Below are positions 32,016 to 41,207 of a stretch of 64,000 bases of DNA, piece by piece (the first letter of the stretch is position 1; the number at the start of each line of letters is the position of its first letter). Origin of the DNA: Bacteroidales bacterium (GTDB lineage: Bacteria; Bacteroidota; Bacteroidia; Bacteroidales; Tenuifilaceae); assembly GCA_013141385.1 (NCBI GenBank), contig JABFRB010000019.1, positions 186,001 through 250,000 of the forward strand, written 5' to 3'. The notes beneath the pieces were generated by a model, which was not told where the DNA came from, searched no databases, and worked only from the letters and a program-made list of their open reading frames with translations. Both the position numbers and the translations under genes were made by a program.

Positions 32016-35000
32016 TTGAGATCAAAGGCAATTATTAAAGAAAAGTATATCAGAAGAAGAATTATAATTACGCTTGTCTTAATTATAACTGGATTTTCTG
32101 TTTTATACAACTATCAATCAATTTCATTCAATCTGCGTCTTAAAAATCAAATCATCGATCTTAAGACGAATGAGTTAAGGTATGATTTAAACCAGTTTTA
32201 CTTAAGTTCCTTCAATCACTATAGTAGTTTAGGTTCGTCTCAGGAAATTGTTAAATCCATTATTGATAAAGACTCAATTTCTTTTTTCCGCTCACTAGAA
32301 TCCCTAATTAAACAAGAGGATTACAAATTATGCCACCGCATCTGCGCTTATTCTTCTGATGGAAGTCTGATTTTTGGTTCTAATCCCAAGCATGAAATAG
32401 GATTATTCTATAATTCTTACGAAAGCCCAACAAACATTGATTCTATATCTTCTCGATTTTTTATTAACTCTGAGGGGCTTAATCGGATAGTTTCCGTTCC
32501 TGTCAATAATGGTAGCGCTGGATTTATTGAAATGGGCATTGGAGATCAAGAAGATGTTAAAGCACTAGAAAACAAAAAGGGCTTTAAGGTCTTAACCGTT
32601 CTTAAACCCGAATTAGCAAATACGATTTTAAATAGGAATAATTCAACGGTTTACTATAATGGCTGGGCAATTATTTCTTTAAATAAAGAGAATATAATTC
32701 TTGACAACCAAAAACTTAACAAAGTTATAATAGGGAAAAGAGTTACGACTAGGTGTGATAATAAATACTATGCTCTGATTAATGCGGGGGATTTAATCTT
32801 GTCCAATAATAAAAACGCAGGATATATAATTATTGCCGTTGATGTTACAAATATTGAAGCTCCTTTTTACAACCTTTTAACCCGTTCAGTTTTACTTTCT
32901 TTACTAATTATTGCCCTCTCATATATATTAATTAGACTTTTTTTTAATCGATTAATTGCTCGTTTTTTTAACATAGAGGAAACTTTTGAACGCGAGGTTG
33001 CCGATCGTACAAAGGAGGTTTTAAATACCAATATTGAACTTCATCAAATATTTAATTCTACGGCAAATGGGTTGAGGATTATTAATACAAACTATGATAT
33101 TATAAGAGTAAATGAGTCCTTTTGTAGGATATCCGGCACAACCAGAGAATCTATTGAAGGAGAAAAATGTTACGATATTTTTCCCGGAGTTTTCTGTCAT
33201 ACAACAAATTGTCCACTTGATCGTATCCGTGAAGGTGAAAAGACTGTTGAAACCGAGGAGGTTCGATTTAAAAAAGGGGGGAAAAAAATCAGATGCCAAC
33301 ACTCAGCCGTTCCTTTTTGGGGCAGTAATGGGGAATTACTTGGGATTATTGAAGATTTTAAGGATATAACAGAAAAATTTGAAGTAGAAAACACGCTTAG
33401 AAAGACAGAGGAACAATTCTCTGCTTTTATGGATAATATGCCTATTGGTGTTTTTATTAAAGATTATTCGGGAGTCCTTCTATATCAAAACAAGTATTTA
33501 ACAAATGTATTTGGATTTGATAAGTTTATTGGTAAAAATATAAGTAAAGAACTCAATCCTGAATGGGGTAACAGAATTTCGTTGGAAGACGAAAAAGTTT
33601 TACAACATGGAAAAATTGAGTTCGAAGAAACATTAACGGATAAAGAGGGTCACGATAAGACTTTTGTTACTCATAAGTTTAGGTTTCATGGACTTGATAA
33701 TAATTGGAAGATTGGTGGAGTTTCAATTGATATTACTAAGAAAAAAATAACCGAACATTTTCTGTATGTCCTATCAAAAGCCATTAAAAATTCGCCCGTA
33801 AGCATTGTTATAACCAATCCATTGGGGAATATAGAATTTATCAATCCCTCTTTCACCTTTCTAACGGGTCATTCCTTAACAGATTCTATACATAAAAACC
33901 TTCTTGAAATGAAGGTTGAATACAGTTCGGGAAAAAATCTGTTTACCGCTATTGAATGCGTAAAAAATGGTAATGTGTGGAAAGGAGAGATTCAACTGCA
34001 AAACAAAAAAGGAGAACATTTTTGGGTTCTCGCTTCATTTGCTCCCATATTTAACCGAAGAAGTGAAGTGTCCCACGGTATAGCAAGTATGGAAGATATC
34101 ACTAGCAGAAAAGAGAATGAAAGAGAACTGCTTCTCTCCAAAATAAAAGCAGAAGAATCTGACAAACTAAAAACTGCGTTTCTCTCCAATTTATCACACG
34201 AAATAAGAACTCCATTAAATGCTATTATCGGCTTTTCTTCTTTGCTTACAGATTCGGATCTGTCAATAACTGAAAAGAAAAATCTTTCGGACGTTCTTTA
34301 TAAAAACTCTAACGATCTTTTAAAGTTAATTGAAAACCTTATTGAAATTTCAGAGATTGAGACAGGTCAACTTGCAATTAAAAAAGGGGAATGTTGTGTT
34401 AATAAATTGATGACAGAGCTTCAAGAGACCTATTTAAATGAAGATAAAAAAGGAAAATACGTTAAACTTAACTTTAAGAAAGAAATACGTTCTGAGGATT
34501 TTACTATACTTACGGATCCCCTTCGACTTAAGCAGGTTTTAAATAACCTAATCTCCAATGCCACTAAATTCACTGAAAACGGTTTTATTGAATTTGGATA
34601 TACCTTTAAAGATGAAAGAACGTTAATGTTCTATATTATTGATACCGGTATCGGAATTGAACCCGAAAAGCAAAAATACATTTTTAACCCTTTCCGGCAA
34701 GCGGATGATTCAAATACAAGAAGATTTGGAGGTATGGGTCTTGGGCTAGCCATATCAAAACATATGGTTGAGAAGTTAGGGGGGAAAATATGGTTGACAA
34801 GTATTCCTGAGTCAGGCTCTACTTTCTTTTTTACGATCCCATATATCCCTGTCCGTTTTAAATTTGAACCAGAACAAAAAGAGGAGAAAAAACAAACTTA
34901 TAATTGGAAAAATAAAAAAATTCTGGTTGCTGATGATATCGATTCAAACTATGTATATCTAAAAGCGGCAATTAAACACACCTCGGCAGAAGTAATTTGG

Positions 35001-35276
35001 GCAAAAACAGGCATTGAGGCAGTTGAGCTCGTAAGGAATAATCCTGATATTAATATTGTATTAATGGATGTCGTAATGCCCGAAATGGATGGTTATGAGG
35101 CCACTAAACTTATTAAACTTCACAACAATCACCTACCTGTTGTTTGCCAAACCGCCTACCCAAACAATGACAATAATCAAATTGCAATTGACTGTGGTTT
35201 CGATAGTTTTATGGCAAAACCCATTAAAATAGATGGAATGCTTCAAATTATTGATAAATTTATCTCGCAGAACTAG
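32016..35276 (+). CDS. PAS-domain hybrid sensor histidine kinase
   Basis: A 1086-residue sensor with two membrane helices (about 14-31 and 291-313) enclosing a periplasmic Cache-like domain. Three PAS domains follow (about 340-450, 465-575 and 585-695); the first has a Cys/His cluster (FCHTTNCPLD). Kinase core: His728 in FLSNLSHEIRTPLNAI and an ATPase domain with GGMGLGLAI. C-terminal receiver: Asp1018 in VLMDVVMPEMDG, Lys in MAKPIK. The start is TTG at 32016: an in-frame stop lies just upstream and no ATG occurs before the first helix. The output partner is unknown. Confidence 0.93.
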   Translation: MRSKAIIKEKYIRRRIIITLVLIITGFSVLYNYQSISFNLRLKNQIIDLKTNELRYDLNQFYLSSFNHYSSLGSSQEIVKSIIDKDSISFFRSLESLIKQEDYKLCHRICAYSSDGSLIFGSNPKHEIGLFYNSYESPTNIDSISSRFFINSEGLNRIVSVPVNNGSAGFIEMGIGDQEDVKALENKKGFKVLTVLKPELANTILNRNNSTVYYNGWAIISLNKENIILDNQKLNKVIIGKRVTTRCDNKYYALINAGDLILSNNKNAGYIIIAVDVTNIEAPFYNLLTRSVLLSLLIIALSYILIRLFFNRLIARFFNIEETFEREVADRTKEVLNTNIELHQIFNSTANGLRIINTNYDIIRVNESFCRISGTTRESIEGEKCYDIFPGVFCHTTNCPLDRIREGEKTVETEEVRFKKGGKKIRCQHSAVPFWGSNGELLGIIEDFKDITEKFEVENTLRKTEEQFSAFMDNMPIGVFIKDYSGVLLYQNKYLTNVFGFDKFIGKNISKELNPEWGNRISLEDEKVLQHGKIEFEETLTDKEGHDKTFVTHKFRFHGLDNNWKIGGVSIDITKKKITEHFLYVLSKAIKNSPVSIVITNPLGNIEFINPSFTFLTGHSLTDSIHKNLLEMKVEYSSGKNLFTAIECVKNGNVWKGEIQLQNKKGEHFWVLASFAPIFNRRSEVSHGIASMEDITSRKENERELLLSKIKAEESDKLKTAFLSNLSHEIRTPLNAIIGFSSLLTDSDLSITEKKNLSDVLYKNSNDLLKLIENLIEISEIETGQLAIKKGECCVNKLMTELQETYLNEDKKGKYVKLNFKKEIRSEDFTILTDPLRLKQVLNNLISNATKFTENGFIEFGYTFKDERTLMFYIIDTGIGIEPEKQKYIFNPFRQADDSNTRRFGGMGLGLAISKHMVEKLGGKIWLTSIPESGSTFFFTIPYIPVRFKFEPEQKEEKKQTYNWKNKKILVADDIDSNYVYLKAAIKHTSAEVIWAKTGIEAVELVRNNPDINIVLMDVVMPEMDGYEATKLIKLHNNHLPVVCQTAYPNNDNNQIAIDCGFDSFMAKPIKIDGMLQIIDKFISQN

Positions 35277-35343
35277 TATTGAATTTATCATTTTACATTC
35301 CAAATAATTATATTTTCTTTTTACTCATCGCTATTTTTCTATT

Positions 35344-35494
35344 TAACGTGAGTTCGATGTAAGCATAAAATATTGATTTTCAGCACAGCAATAGATTGTT
35401 ACTTTGTCATGCAGAACGAAGTGAAGCATCTATTTTCTAGGCAATTAGATCCTTCGCTCCGCTCAGGATGGCAGTTCACATCGAACTCACGTTA
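35344..35494. repeat. Nested palindromic repeat (REP/MITE-like)
   Basis: The outer arms TAACGTGAGTTCGATGT (35344-35360) and its exact complement (35478-35494) form a 17-base perfect inverted repeat spanning 151 bases. Inside is an imperfect 27-base inverted repeat whose left arm contains GAACGAAGTGAAGCATCT and right arm AGATCCTTCGCTCCGCTCAG. The inner motif resembles the repeats related to TCCTGAGCGAAGT that are scattered through many bacterial genomes. No transposase is present. Confidence 0.75.
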
Positions 35495-35539
35495 TTTACA
35501 GGTGAATCTTTATAGAATAAAAAAGATTTCTTTTATCAT

Positions 35540-35565
35540 TGTAACTTTCTTAAATCGGAATCGTC
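35540..35565 (+). promoter_or_regulatory. Likely ECF-sigma promoter (autoregulatory)
   Basis: TGTAAC (35540-35545) and CGTC (35562-35565) with a 16-base spacer is a classical ECF-type promoter. It lies 25 bases upstream of the ECF sigma gene, so the factor probably transcribes its own operon. Confidence 0.65.
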
Positions 35566-35590
35566 TTATTTTCGAAACCGCAGACTTTTA

Positions 35591-36076
35591 ATGACAGTAG
35601 AGGAATATAATAAATGTGTTGACTTGTATGCCGATGGCATCTATCGCTTTGCCCTGAAAACTATAAAAGATCAGGAAAAGGCTAAAGATATCGTTCAGGA
35701 TGCTTATGAAAAACTTTGGACAAAGCATTCCGACGTTTCTTACGAAAAGGTAAAATCTTACCTTTTTACAACAACATATCATACATCAATTGATGTAATC
35801 CGAAAAGAAAGAACAAGAACCGATTTTGAATTCATTCAATTATCCAATACATCTACTATTGATCAGTATAGTGATATTGGTGAAGTTTTAAATAAAGCCG
35901 CTGAGCGACTTCCAGATATTCAAAAATCGGTATTGCTTCTTCGGGATTACGAAGGCTATTCATACGAAGAGATTGGAGAAATTACAGGGCTCAACGAATC
36001 TCAAGTTAAGGTATATATTTTTAGAGCCCGGCTATTTTTGAAGAACTACCTTGTAAGCATCGAAAATATTATTTAG
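35591..36076 (+). CDS. ECF RNA polymerase sigma factor
   Basis: A 161-residue group 4 sigma factor. Region 2 is at about 5-70 (YADGIYRFALKTIKDQEKAKDIVQDAYEKLW, shown here as AKDIVQDAYEKLW for the core), and region 4 with its helix-turn-helix at about 105-155 (LPDIQKSVLLLRDYEGYSYEEIGEITG). It directs polymerase to stress- or envelope-related promoters. It is followed after 7 bases by a membrane protein suited to be its anti-sigma factor and then a barrel protein, so the three form an envelope-signalling unit. Confidence 0.93.
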   Translation: MTVEEYNKCVDLYADGIYRFALKTIKDQEKAKDIVQDAYEKLWTKHSDVSYEKVKSYLFTTTYHTSIDVIRKERTRTDFEFIQLSNTSTIDQYSDIGEVLNKAAERLPDIQKSVLLLRDYEGYSYEEIGEITGLNESQVKVYIFRARLFLKNYLVSIENII

Positions 36077-36083
36077 AAACACA

Positions 36084-37154
36084 ATGAAAATAAATAGGTA
36101 CAATTATGAAGTGTTTCTTATTGACTATCTCGATGGTACACTGAATCCATCGTTAGCGGGGGAACTCATTGTTTTCTTAGAACAAAACCCTGAACTAAAG
36201 AATCAATTCGATGGATTAGAGGATGTTGTTCTGACAGACGAGACTATTTCTTATCCAAATAAAGCAAATCTCAAAAAAAAATCGTTCTCAAGGAATGGTA
36301 TTGAGAACGAATCCGAATATCTATACATCGCTTCCATAGAAGGAGAAATATCAGACAAGGAAAAAGTGCGTTTGGATGCAATGGTAAAAAAAGATCACAC
36401 AAGAAATTTTGATTTATTGCTATACCAAAAAACTATCATTCAACCCTCTCATTCAATTGTATTTCCAAATAAAACTAGGTTAAAAAGAACCTCAATAATT
36501 CCTATCCGTTATTCAACACTAAAAAGATCAATAGGAATTGCGGCTTCTATTGGGCTATTATTAAGTATTTATACTATTGGAAAAATCCTAGTTAACACGA
36601 ATTCTTCGCACAAACCCCAAAATAATAATATTATTGCTTCTATTAATCCGATATTAATCAATCCAAAAAAAGAATTACTATTAAATAACCAATTATCACT
36701 TGTAAAATCTCTTGATTCTGTTCTGACCAAAAAAACACCAAAAATCCATATCAAATCCAATAAACTAGTCACAAATATTGGTACACAAACAACTAGAAAA
36801 GAAGAGCCAATTCCCGCGAAACTATTGAGTATTAATTCTAAAAAAATTGTTGTAGAAGAAGCGACTCAAAATGAAGAGATTATGGGATTAGCCGCATCTT
36901 ATCCCAGACACAATAGTTTTTCAGTGATTGATAAAAATGGCTACGCAGATAACGTAACGAATAAATCCGGCATAAGAGAAATTGGTATTTTTGAAATCCT
37001 ACAATATGGTATTCAATCATTCGGGAAATTAATGGGAAAAGATGTTCATTTGAATGCAAAAAAAGATAAGAACGGGAGTATTGAGAAACTAAGCTTTGAA
37101 TCAAGTTTAATTGCTTTCTCAACCCCAATGAGGAAAAAACAGGAAGGGTTGTAA
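36084..37154 (+). CDS. Probable anti-sigma factor, membrane-spanning
   Basis: A 356-residue protein with one membrane helix (about 149-170). The cytoplasmic part contains two similar halves: YLDGTLNPS...YPNKANLKK (about 15-66) and IEGEISDKE...FPNKTRLKR (about 85-135), each an anti-sigma-like acidic helix followed by a conserved PNKxxLK element. The periplasmic part (about 171-356) is Ser/Lys/Asn-rich and unstructured in look. No zinc-binding HxxxCxxC is seen. Position directly after the sigma gene and topology support the anti-sigma assignment; sequence similarity alone would be weak. Confidence 0.7.
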   Translation: MKINRYNYEVFLIDYLDGTLNPSLAGELIVFLEQNPELKNQFDGLEDVVLTDETISYPNKANLKKKSFSRNGIENESEYLYIASIEGEISDKEKVRLDAMVKKDHTRNFDLLLYQKTIIQPSHSIVFPNKTRLKRTSIIPIRYSTLKRSIGIAASIGLLLSIYTIGKILVNTNSSHKPQNNNIIASINPILINPKKELLLNNQLSLVKSLDSVLTKKTPKIHIKSNKLVTNIGTQTTRKEEPIPAKLLSINSKKIVVEEATQNEEIMGLAASYPRHNSFSVIDKNGYADNVTNKSGIREIGIFEILQYGIQSFGKLMGKDVHLNAKKDKNGSIEKLSFESSLIAFSTPMRKKQEGL

Positions 37155-37222
37155 CTATTTTTACTCTTAATCCGTCCTACCAATAAAATAACAAAATCAA
37201 ATTCCAATTAACATTTAATACT

Positions 37223-38167
37223 ATGAAAAAGTTAATATCCAGTTTATTATGTTTAAGCTTCATATCGGCAGCTTATTCACAAGATCCAGAATTACAAATA
37301 CAAAAACTAAAAGTATTGGAGAGCAAGGATTCAACATTATTATTACAAAAAACAGATACTCTAAAAGAACATCAGCCACCAAAAGTAAAATCTGATTCAG
37401 CAAAAATTCGTATTGGTCGAAGCACCATCACCATAATTGATGACGGCGATAATACAACTTTTAAAGTACCAAACCTTAAAAAATACGACGAAGATTGGGA
37501 TACCGAGTATCACCACAAATCTAGTTTTCAAGGGCATTGGTCTGGATTGGAGTTTGGTGTAAATGGATTAATGGATAAAAATCAATCATTAACATTGAAA
37601 GGTGATTTGGCCGCATTGGATCTCAAGCAAGCACGTTCTTGGAATATTAACCTTAATTTTACACAGTATAGTATTGGCTTTGGAACCGATAAAATAGGGC
37701 TAGTCACTGGCATGGGGTTAGAATTTAGCAATTATCATTTTTCAAATCCCATTTCACTTAAAATGGAAAATGGGTTGACTATTGTCGATAGTTCTTACAT
37801 CACAGGAAATTTTGATGTTCAAAAATCTAAACTATCAACAACGCATTTAACAATACCATTACTTTTAGAATTTCAAATCCCAACGGGTGAGCGAGGACAT
37901 AGAATATACATTTCTGGGGGTGTAGTAGGTGGCTTAAGGATCGGTACGCACACAAAAGTAATTTATGAAAACGGAGGAAGAAAAAAAGATAAAAATCGTG
38001 ATGATTTTAATCTTTCAACATTTAGATATGGTTTCACAGCAAGAATTGGGTATAGAGGTTTAAAACTATTTGCAAACTATTATCCTGTTGCGCTTTTCGA
38101 AAAAGATAAAGGTCCTGAAGTTTATCCCTTCTCTATTGGCTTGGTCTTATTCGATTTCAACGACTAA
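37223..38167 (+). CDS. Outer-membrane beta-barrel (PorT-like) protein
   Basis: A 314-residue exported protein: signal peptide 1-19 (cut after AYSQ region), a linker with Lys/Asp-rich sequence, then alternating amphipathic beta strands from about residue 95 (WSGLEFGVNGLMDKN, ISGGVVGGLRIGTHT, FTARIGYRGLKLFANY) ending in LVLFDFND. This fits the eight-stranded porin-like barrels of Bacteroidota. It is probably the last gene of the ECF sigma operon, 68 bases after the anti-sigma gene, and a strong terminator follows, so it may be a regulatory target or part of the signal sensing. Confidence 0.8.
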   Translation: MKKLISSLLCLSFISAAYSQDPELQIQKLKVLESKDSTLLLQKTDTLKEHQPPKVKSDSAKIRIGRSTITIIDDGDNTTFKVPNLKKYDEDWDTEYHHKSSFQGHWSGLEFGVNGLMDKNQSLTLKGDLAALDLKQARSWNINLNFTQYSIGFGTDKIGLVTGMGLEFSNYHFSNPISLKMENGLTIVDSSYITGNFDVQKSKLSTTHLTIPLLLEFQIPTGERGHRIYISGGVVGGLRIGTHTKVIYENGGRKKDKNRDDFNLSTFRYGFTARIGYRGLKLFANYYPVALFEKDKGPEVYPFSIGLVLFDFND

Positions 38168-38188
38168 CTCAACATTAAACTTATTCAA

Positions 38189-38215
38189 AGGCTGCTCGAA
38201 CGGGCAGCTTTTTTA
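38189..38215 (+). terminator. Terminator of the ECF operon
   Basis: A 7-pair stem (GCTGCTC with GGGCAGC, containing one G-T pair) and 4-base loop are followed by TTTTTTATTTT. Confidence 0.88.
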
Positions 38216-38250
38216 TTTTATATAACATAATTCATAAATCAATTTTGGGG

Positions 38251-38278
38251 TTGAAAATCAATTAATTTTATACTTTTG
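38251..38278 (+). promoter_or_regulatory. Candidate promoter of the TPR protein
   Basis: TTG at 38251-38253, 17 bases, then TACTTTTG at 38271-38278, an exact TAnnTTTG element. The ATG is 25 bases further. Confidence 0.6.
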
Positions 38279-38302
38279 AAAGATTTATAATGATCTCTCG
38301 CT

Positions 38303-40276
38303 ATGCGTCATTTAATCATTTATATAACATTAGGGGCTTTCTCTTTTTCAAGTATAGCCCAAGATCGAACTATTGACAGCCTTATAAATAGTTTAAAAAA
38401 TGAGAAAGTTGATTCTATTGTCTACAAAACCTGTTTAAATGTTGCGAAATTTTATACCGATAGTGCTTACGACAAATCACTGCTTTATTTAAATAAAGCA
38501 TTAAGTCTCGCAGAGAGATCAAATGACAGGAATCGAGTTGCACATGTTTATCATCAAATTGGTAACGCCTATCAAAGAAAAGGAGAGTTTTCCCTTGCTC
38601 TCATCAACTTGAATAATGCGCTTGAAATTCACAATTTCCTTAATAACAAAAAAGGAGCGGGACAACTTTTGAATGACATCGGTTTAATTTATCGAGCCTG
38701 GGGAAAGTATGATAAAGCTCTCGAAAACTATATAAAAGCATTACTCCTTTTTGATGAAATAGGAGATATCACTTACGGGGCAATCGCGCTAAACAATATT
38801 GGCCAGATATATTATTTCCGAGAAGAATACGACAAATCCATTGAATATTTCAAAAAATATCTCGTAGTTAATAAAAAAAGTAACACCCAAAGAGCTATTG
38901 CTGGTGCCGCAAATAATATTGCAAGTGCATATTTAGAACTAAAAAAATACGATGACGCTCTTGATTATTATGTGCGTTCTATGAGAATATATGATTCTCT
39001 TGGTATTAAACTGGGTGTTGCAATTATTAAAGATAATATCGGTTCATTATTTCTAAGAAAACAACAGTATAATAACGCTCTTCTATACCACTTAGACGCT
39101 TTAAAGTTTTTTGAAGATTTAGGGAGTCCTCCTCGTATCTGTTCATCTCTTCAGAGCATCGGGCTTGTATACTCTAAACTAAATAATACTGAATTAGCCA
39201 TTAAATATTTAAATCGTAGCCTGAGTATCGCAATTAAACTAAAACAAAAAGAAACTCAAAAGGCTGTTTACGAGGCTCTTTCTGACGTTTATCTGCAAAC
39301 AAGAAACCACGAAAAGGCTTTATTAAATTATAAACTTTATGTTCAGATTAAGGATTCGCTTCTAAACGCAGAAACTTTTGGAAAAATTGAAACGATTCAG
39401 GCTGAGTATGATGCGCAGAAAAAAGAAAAAGAACTAGCAGAAATAAATCATCAATTATACAATCAGCGCATAATTATAATTATATCAACAGGTTTATTTA
39501 TTCTTTTCGTTTTCCTAATTCTGCTATTTGTCAGAGAAAACACACAGAAGAAAAAAACCATCATAAAATCATCTGCTCAAACCCTAGATTTATACAGCTT
39601 GCTTGATAAAACCGGCAATTACCTTTATGCTCTCCAAAACAAACAAAAACATTTATCATCTATACTCGAAAAAAATTGGAATGTACATCTAAATGATGAA
39701 TCACTGCACCAATACTTTTCATTCCAAAAAGATTCTTTTCTTTGTATCGCATTTATCTCTTTTGAAAATCTTAAGGGTACTTCTAATCTTCTATACTTAT
39801 CCATAATCGATTTTTATAATTCATTACCTCATATATATCCAGATATGGATCTTAAAATGCTGTATCATAACTTTATTTTAAAAGAGTCCTATTGGGATAA
39901 CGTTTTTGAAAAAACAGACAGTTTTAATGTGGATTTTTGGATTTACAACCAAGATTCCCAACAAACACAATACTTTGGATCTAACAATGCGTACTTTCTA
40001 AATAATGAAAACTTACTTACAAATTTGAAAAATAATAATAAAAAGGAGTTGAAGACCAATAAAGGAGATCGATTCTATTTTTTTACTTCAAATTTTCATT
40101 CTCCATCTGATGAATCAGACCTAGATCTAATTTGTGAAACTCTTAGCAAAACAATTGTCAAAACATCAAAAATTTCTTTCGAAGAACAAAAAGAAATTTT
40201 TTGCAACACACTTGAATTAATAAAAGCAGGGGATGAGTATCAACATGACATTTCAATCTTTGCATTTATAATCTAA
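38303..40276 (+). CDS. TPR membrane protein with degenerate SpoIIE/PP2C-like domain
   Basis: A 657-residue protein with signal peptide (1-19), seven or so periplasmic TPRs (about 40-350, such as GKYDKALENYIKALLLFDEI), a coiled coil, one membrane helix (about 388-409) and a cytoplasmic domain (about 430-657). That domain follows the order of SpoIIE phosphatases joined to TPRs in this phylum: YFGSNNAYFL matches the usual YAGANNPLYL, GDRFYFFTS matches GDxIYLFTDG, EEQKE is kept, and the end QHDISIFAFII matches QxDDITVxGxxx. The metal-binding Asp residues and DCTGHG segment are missing, so catalysis is unlikely. It may be a pseudophosphatase sensor. Confidence 0.8.
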   Translation: MRHLIIYITLGAFSFSSIAQDRTIDSLINSLKNEKVDSIVYKTCLNVAKFYTDSAYDKSLLYLNKALSLAERSNDRNRVAHVYHQIGNAYQRKGEFSLALINLNNALEIHNFLNNKKGAGQLLNDIGLIYRAWGKYDKALENYIKALLLFDEIGDITYGAIALNNIGQIYYFREEYDKSIEYFKKYLVVNKKSNTQRAIAGAANNIASAYLELKKYDDALDYYVRSMRIYDSLGIKLGVAIIKDNIGSLFLRKQQYNNALLYHLDALKFFEDLGSPPRICSSLQSIGLVYSKLNNTELAIKYLNRSLSIAIKLKQKETQKAVYEALSDVYLQTRNHEKALLNYKLYVQIKDSLLNAETFGKIETIQAEYDAQKKEKELAEINHQLYNQRIIIIISTGLFILFVFLILLFVRENTQKKKTIIKSSAQTLDLYSLLDKTGNYLYALQNKQKHLSSILEKNWNVHLNDESLHQYFSFQKDSFLCIAFISFENLKGTSNLLYLSIIDFYNSLPHIYPDMDLKMLYHNFILKESYWDNVFEKTDSFNVDFWIYNQDSQQTQYFGSNNAYFLNNENLLTNLKNNNKKELKTNKGDRFYFFTSNFHSPSDESDLDLICETLSKTIVKTSKISFEEQKEIFCNTLELIKAGDEYQHDISIFAFII

Positions 40277-40330
40277 TTTGTACTGTAATATTTTCAATCT
40301 AAACGTAATAACAACATTTCTTTCATTATT

Positions 40331-40360
40331 TTTGAAATTTTATTGCCTTCATTAAATTTG
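40331..40360 (+). promoter_or_regulatory. Promoter of pepE
   Basis: TTTG at 40331-40334 and TAAATTTG at 40353-40360 with an 18-base spacer closely match the Bacteroidota consensus. Transcription near 40367 supports the ATG at 40388 over an upstream TTG. Confidence 0.7.
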
Positions 40361-40387
40361 ACGAATCGAACAACCCATAACACACAA

Positions 40388-41095
40388 ATGATGAAATTAC
40401 TTTTAATTAGCAACTCCACTAATGCCGGAGAGGCATACCTCCAGCATCCTAAAGAGCAAATTAACACATTTCTAAAAGATGTCAAGAAGGTTTTATTCAT
40501 ACCCTATGCGGCTGTAACGTTCACTTTTGATGAGTATGAAAAAAAAGTTCAAAGCAAATTCAGCGAAATGGGTATAGAGGTGGAATCTATTCATCACTCG
40601 AAATTCCCCAAAAGATCTGTTCAAGAAGCCGAGGCAATTGTAGTTGGTGGAGGTAACACATTTAGACTACTTAAAATGATTCATCAATTTGATCTTATTG
40701 AGGCTGTTAGATATAAAGTTCTAAGTGGAACTCCTTATGTTGGATGGAGTGCGGGAGCTAATGTTGCTTGTCCAACAATTTGCACAACAAATGACATGCC
40801 CATAACCGAACCCGATAATTTTGGTGCTTTTAACTTAGTTAGATTTCAAATAAATCCTCATTACATCGATTCGCATCCAGACGGACATGCTGGAGAAACC
40901 CGCGAACAAAGAATTTTAGAGTTTCTAGAAATGGATCCTTATGTTTACGTTGTGGGACTTCGAGAGGGTACTATGATTCTTTTAGATAATGTAAAATTAT
41001 CACTTATTGGCCAAAAACCTGCTAGAGTATTCAAAAAAGGATTACCTGCAAAAGAGGTTAACCCTGGTGAAGATTTAGATTTTCTTTTTGAATAA
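40388..41095 (+). CDS. pepE: Peptidase E (alpha-aspartyl dipeptidase)
   Basis: A 236-residue S51 peptidase that hydrolyses dipeptides with N-terminal aspartate. It follows the Salmonella enzyme along its length: LLLISNSTNAGEAYL at the start, IVVGGGNTFRLLK, the nucleophile Ser in GWSAGANVACPTI, INPHYIDSHPDGHAGETREQR with the catalytic His region, and GLREGTMI. Two adjacent ATG codons (40388 and 40391) are possible. An in-frame TTG at 40343 lies inside the promoter and is rejected. It forms a single-gene unit. Confidence 0.95.
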   Translation: MMKLLLISNSTNAGEAYLQHPKEQINTFLKDVKKVLFIPYAAVTFTFDEYEKKVQSKFSEMGIEVESIHHSKFPKRSVQEAEAIVVGGGNTFRLLKMIHQFDLIEAVRYKVLSGTPYVGWSAGANVACPTICTTNDMPITEPDNFGAFNLVRFQINPHYIDSHPDGHAGETREQRILEFLEMDPYVYVVGLREGTMILLDNVKLSLIGQKPARVFKKGLPAKEVNPGEDLDFLFE

Positions 41096-41207
41096 AAAAT
41101 TTACTTCTTAACTTTAGGATATTAAAAACTTATTCTTTATTAAAAATTTCTTAATTTGCTTACTTGAAAATTAAAATACTCTTTTTTAAACCTTATAACT
41201 AATAACC

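Noticed and set aside
35344-35494. Insertion sequence remnant
   Set aside because: No coding capacity or transposase fragment is present; a REP/MITE-type repeat explains it better.
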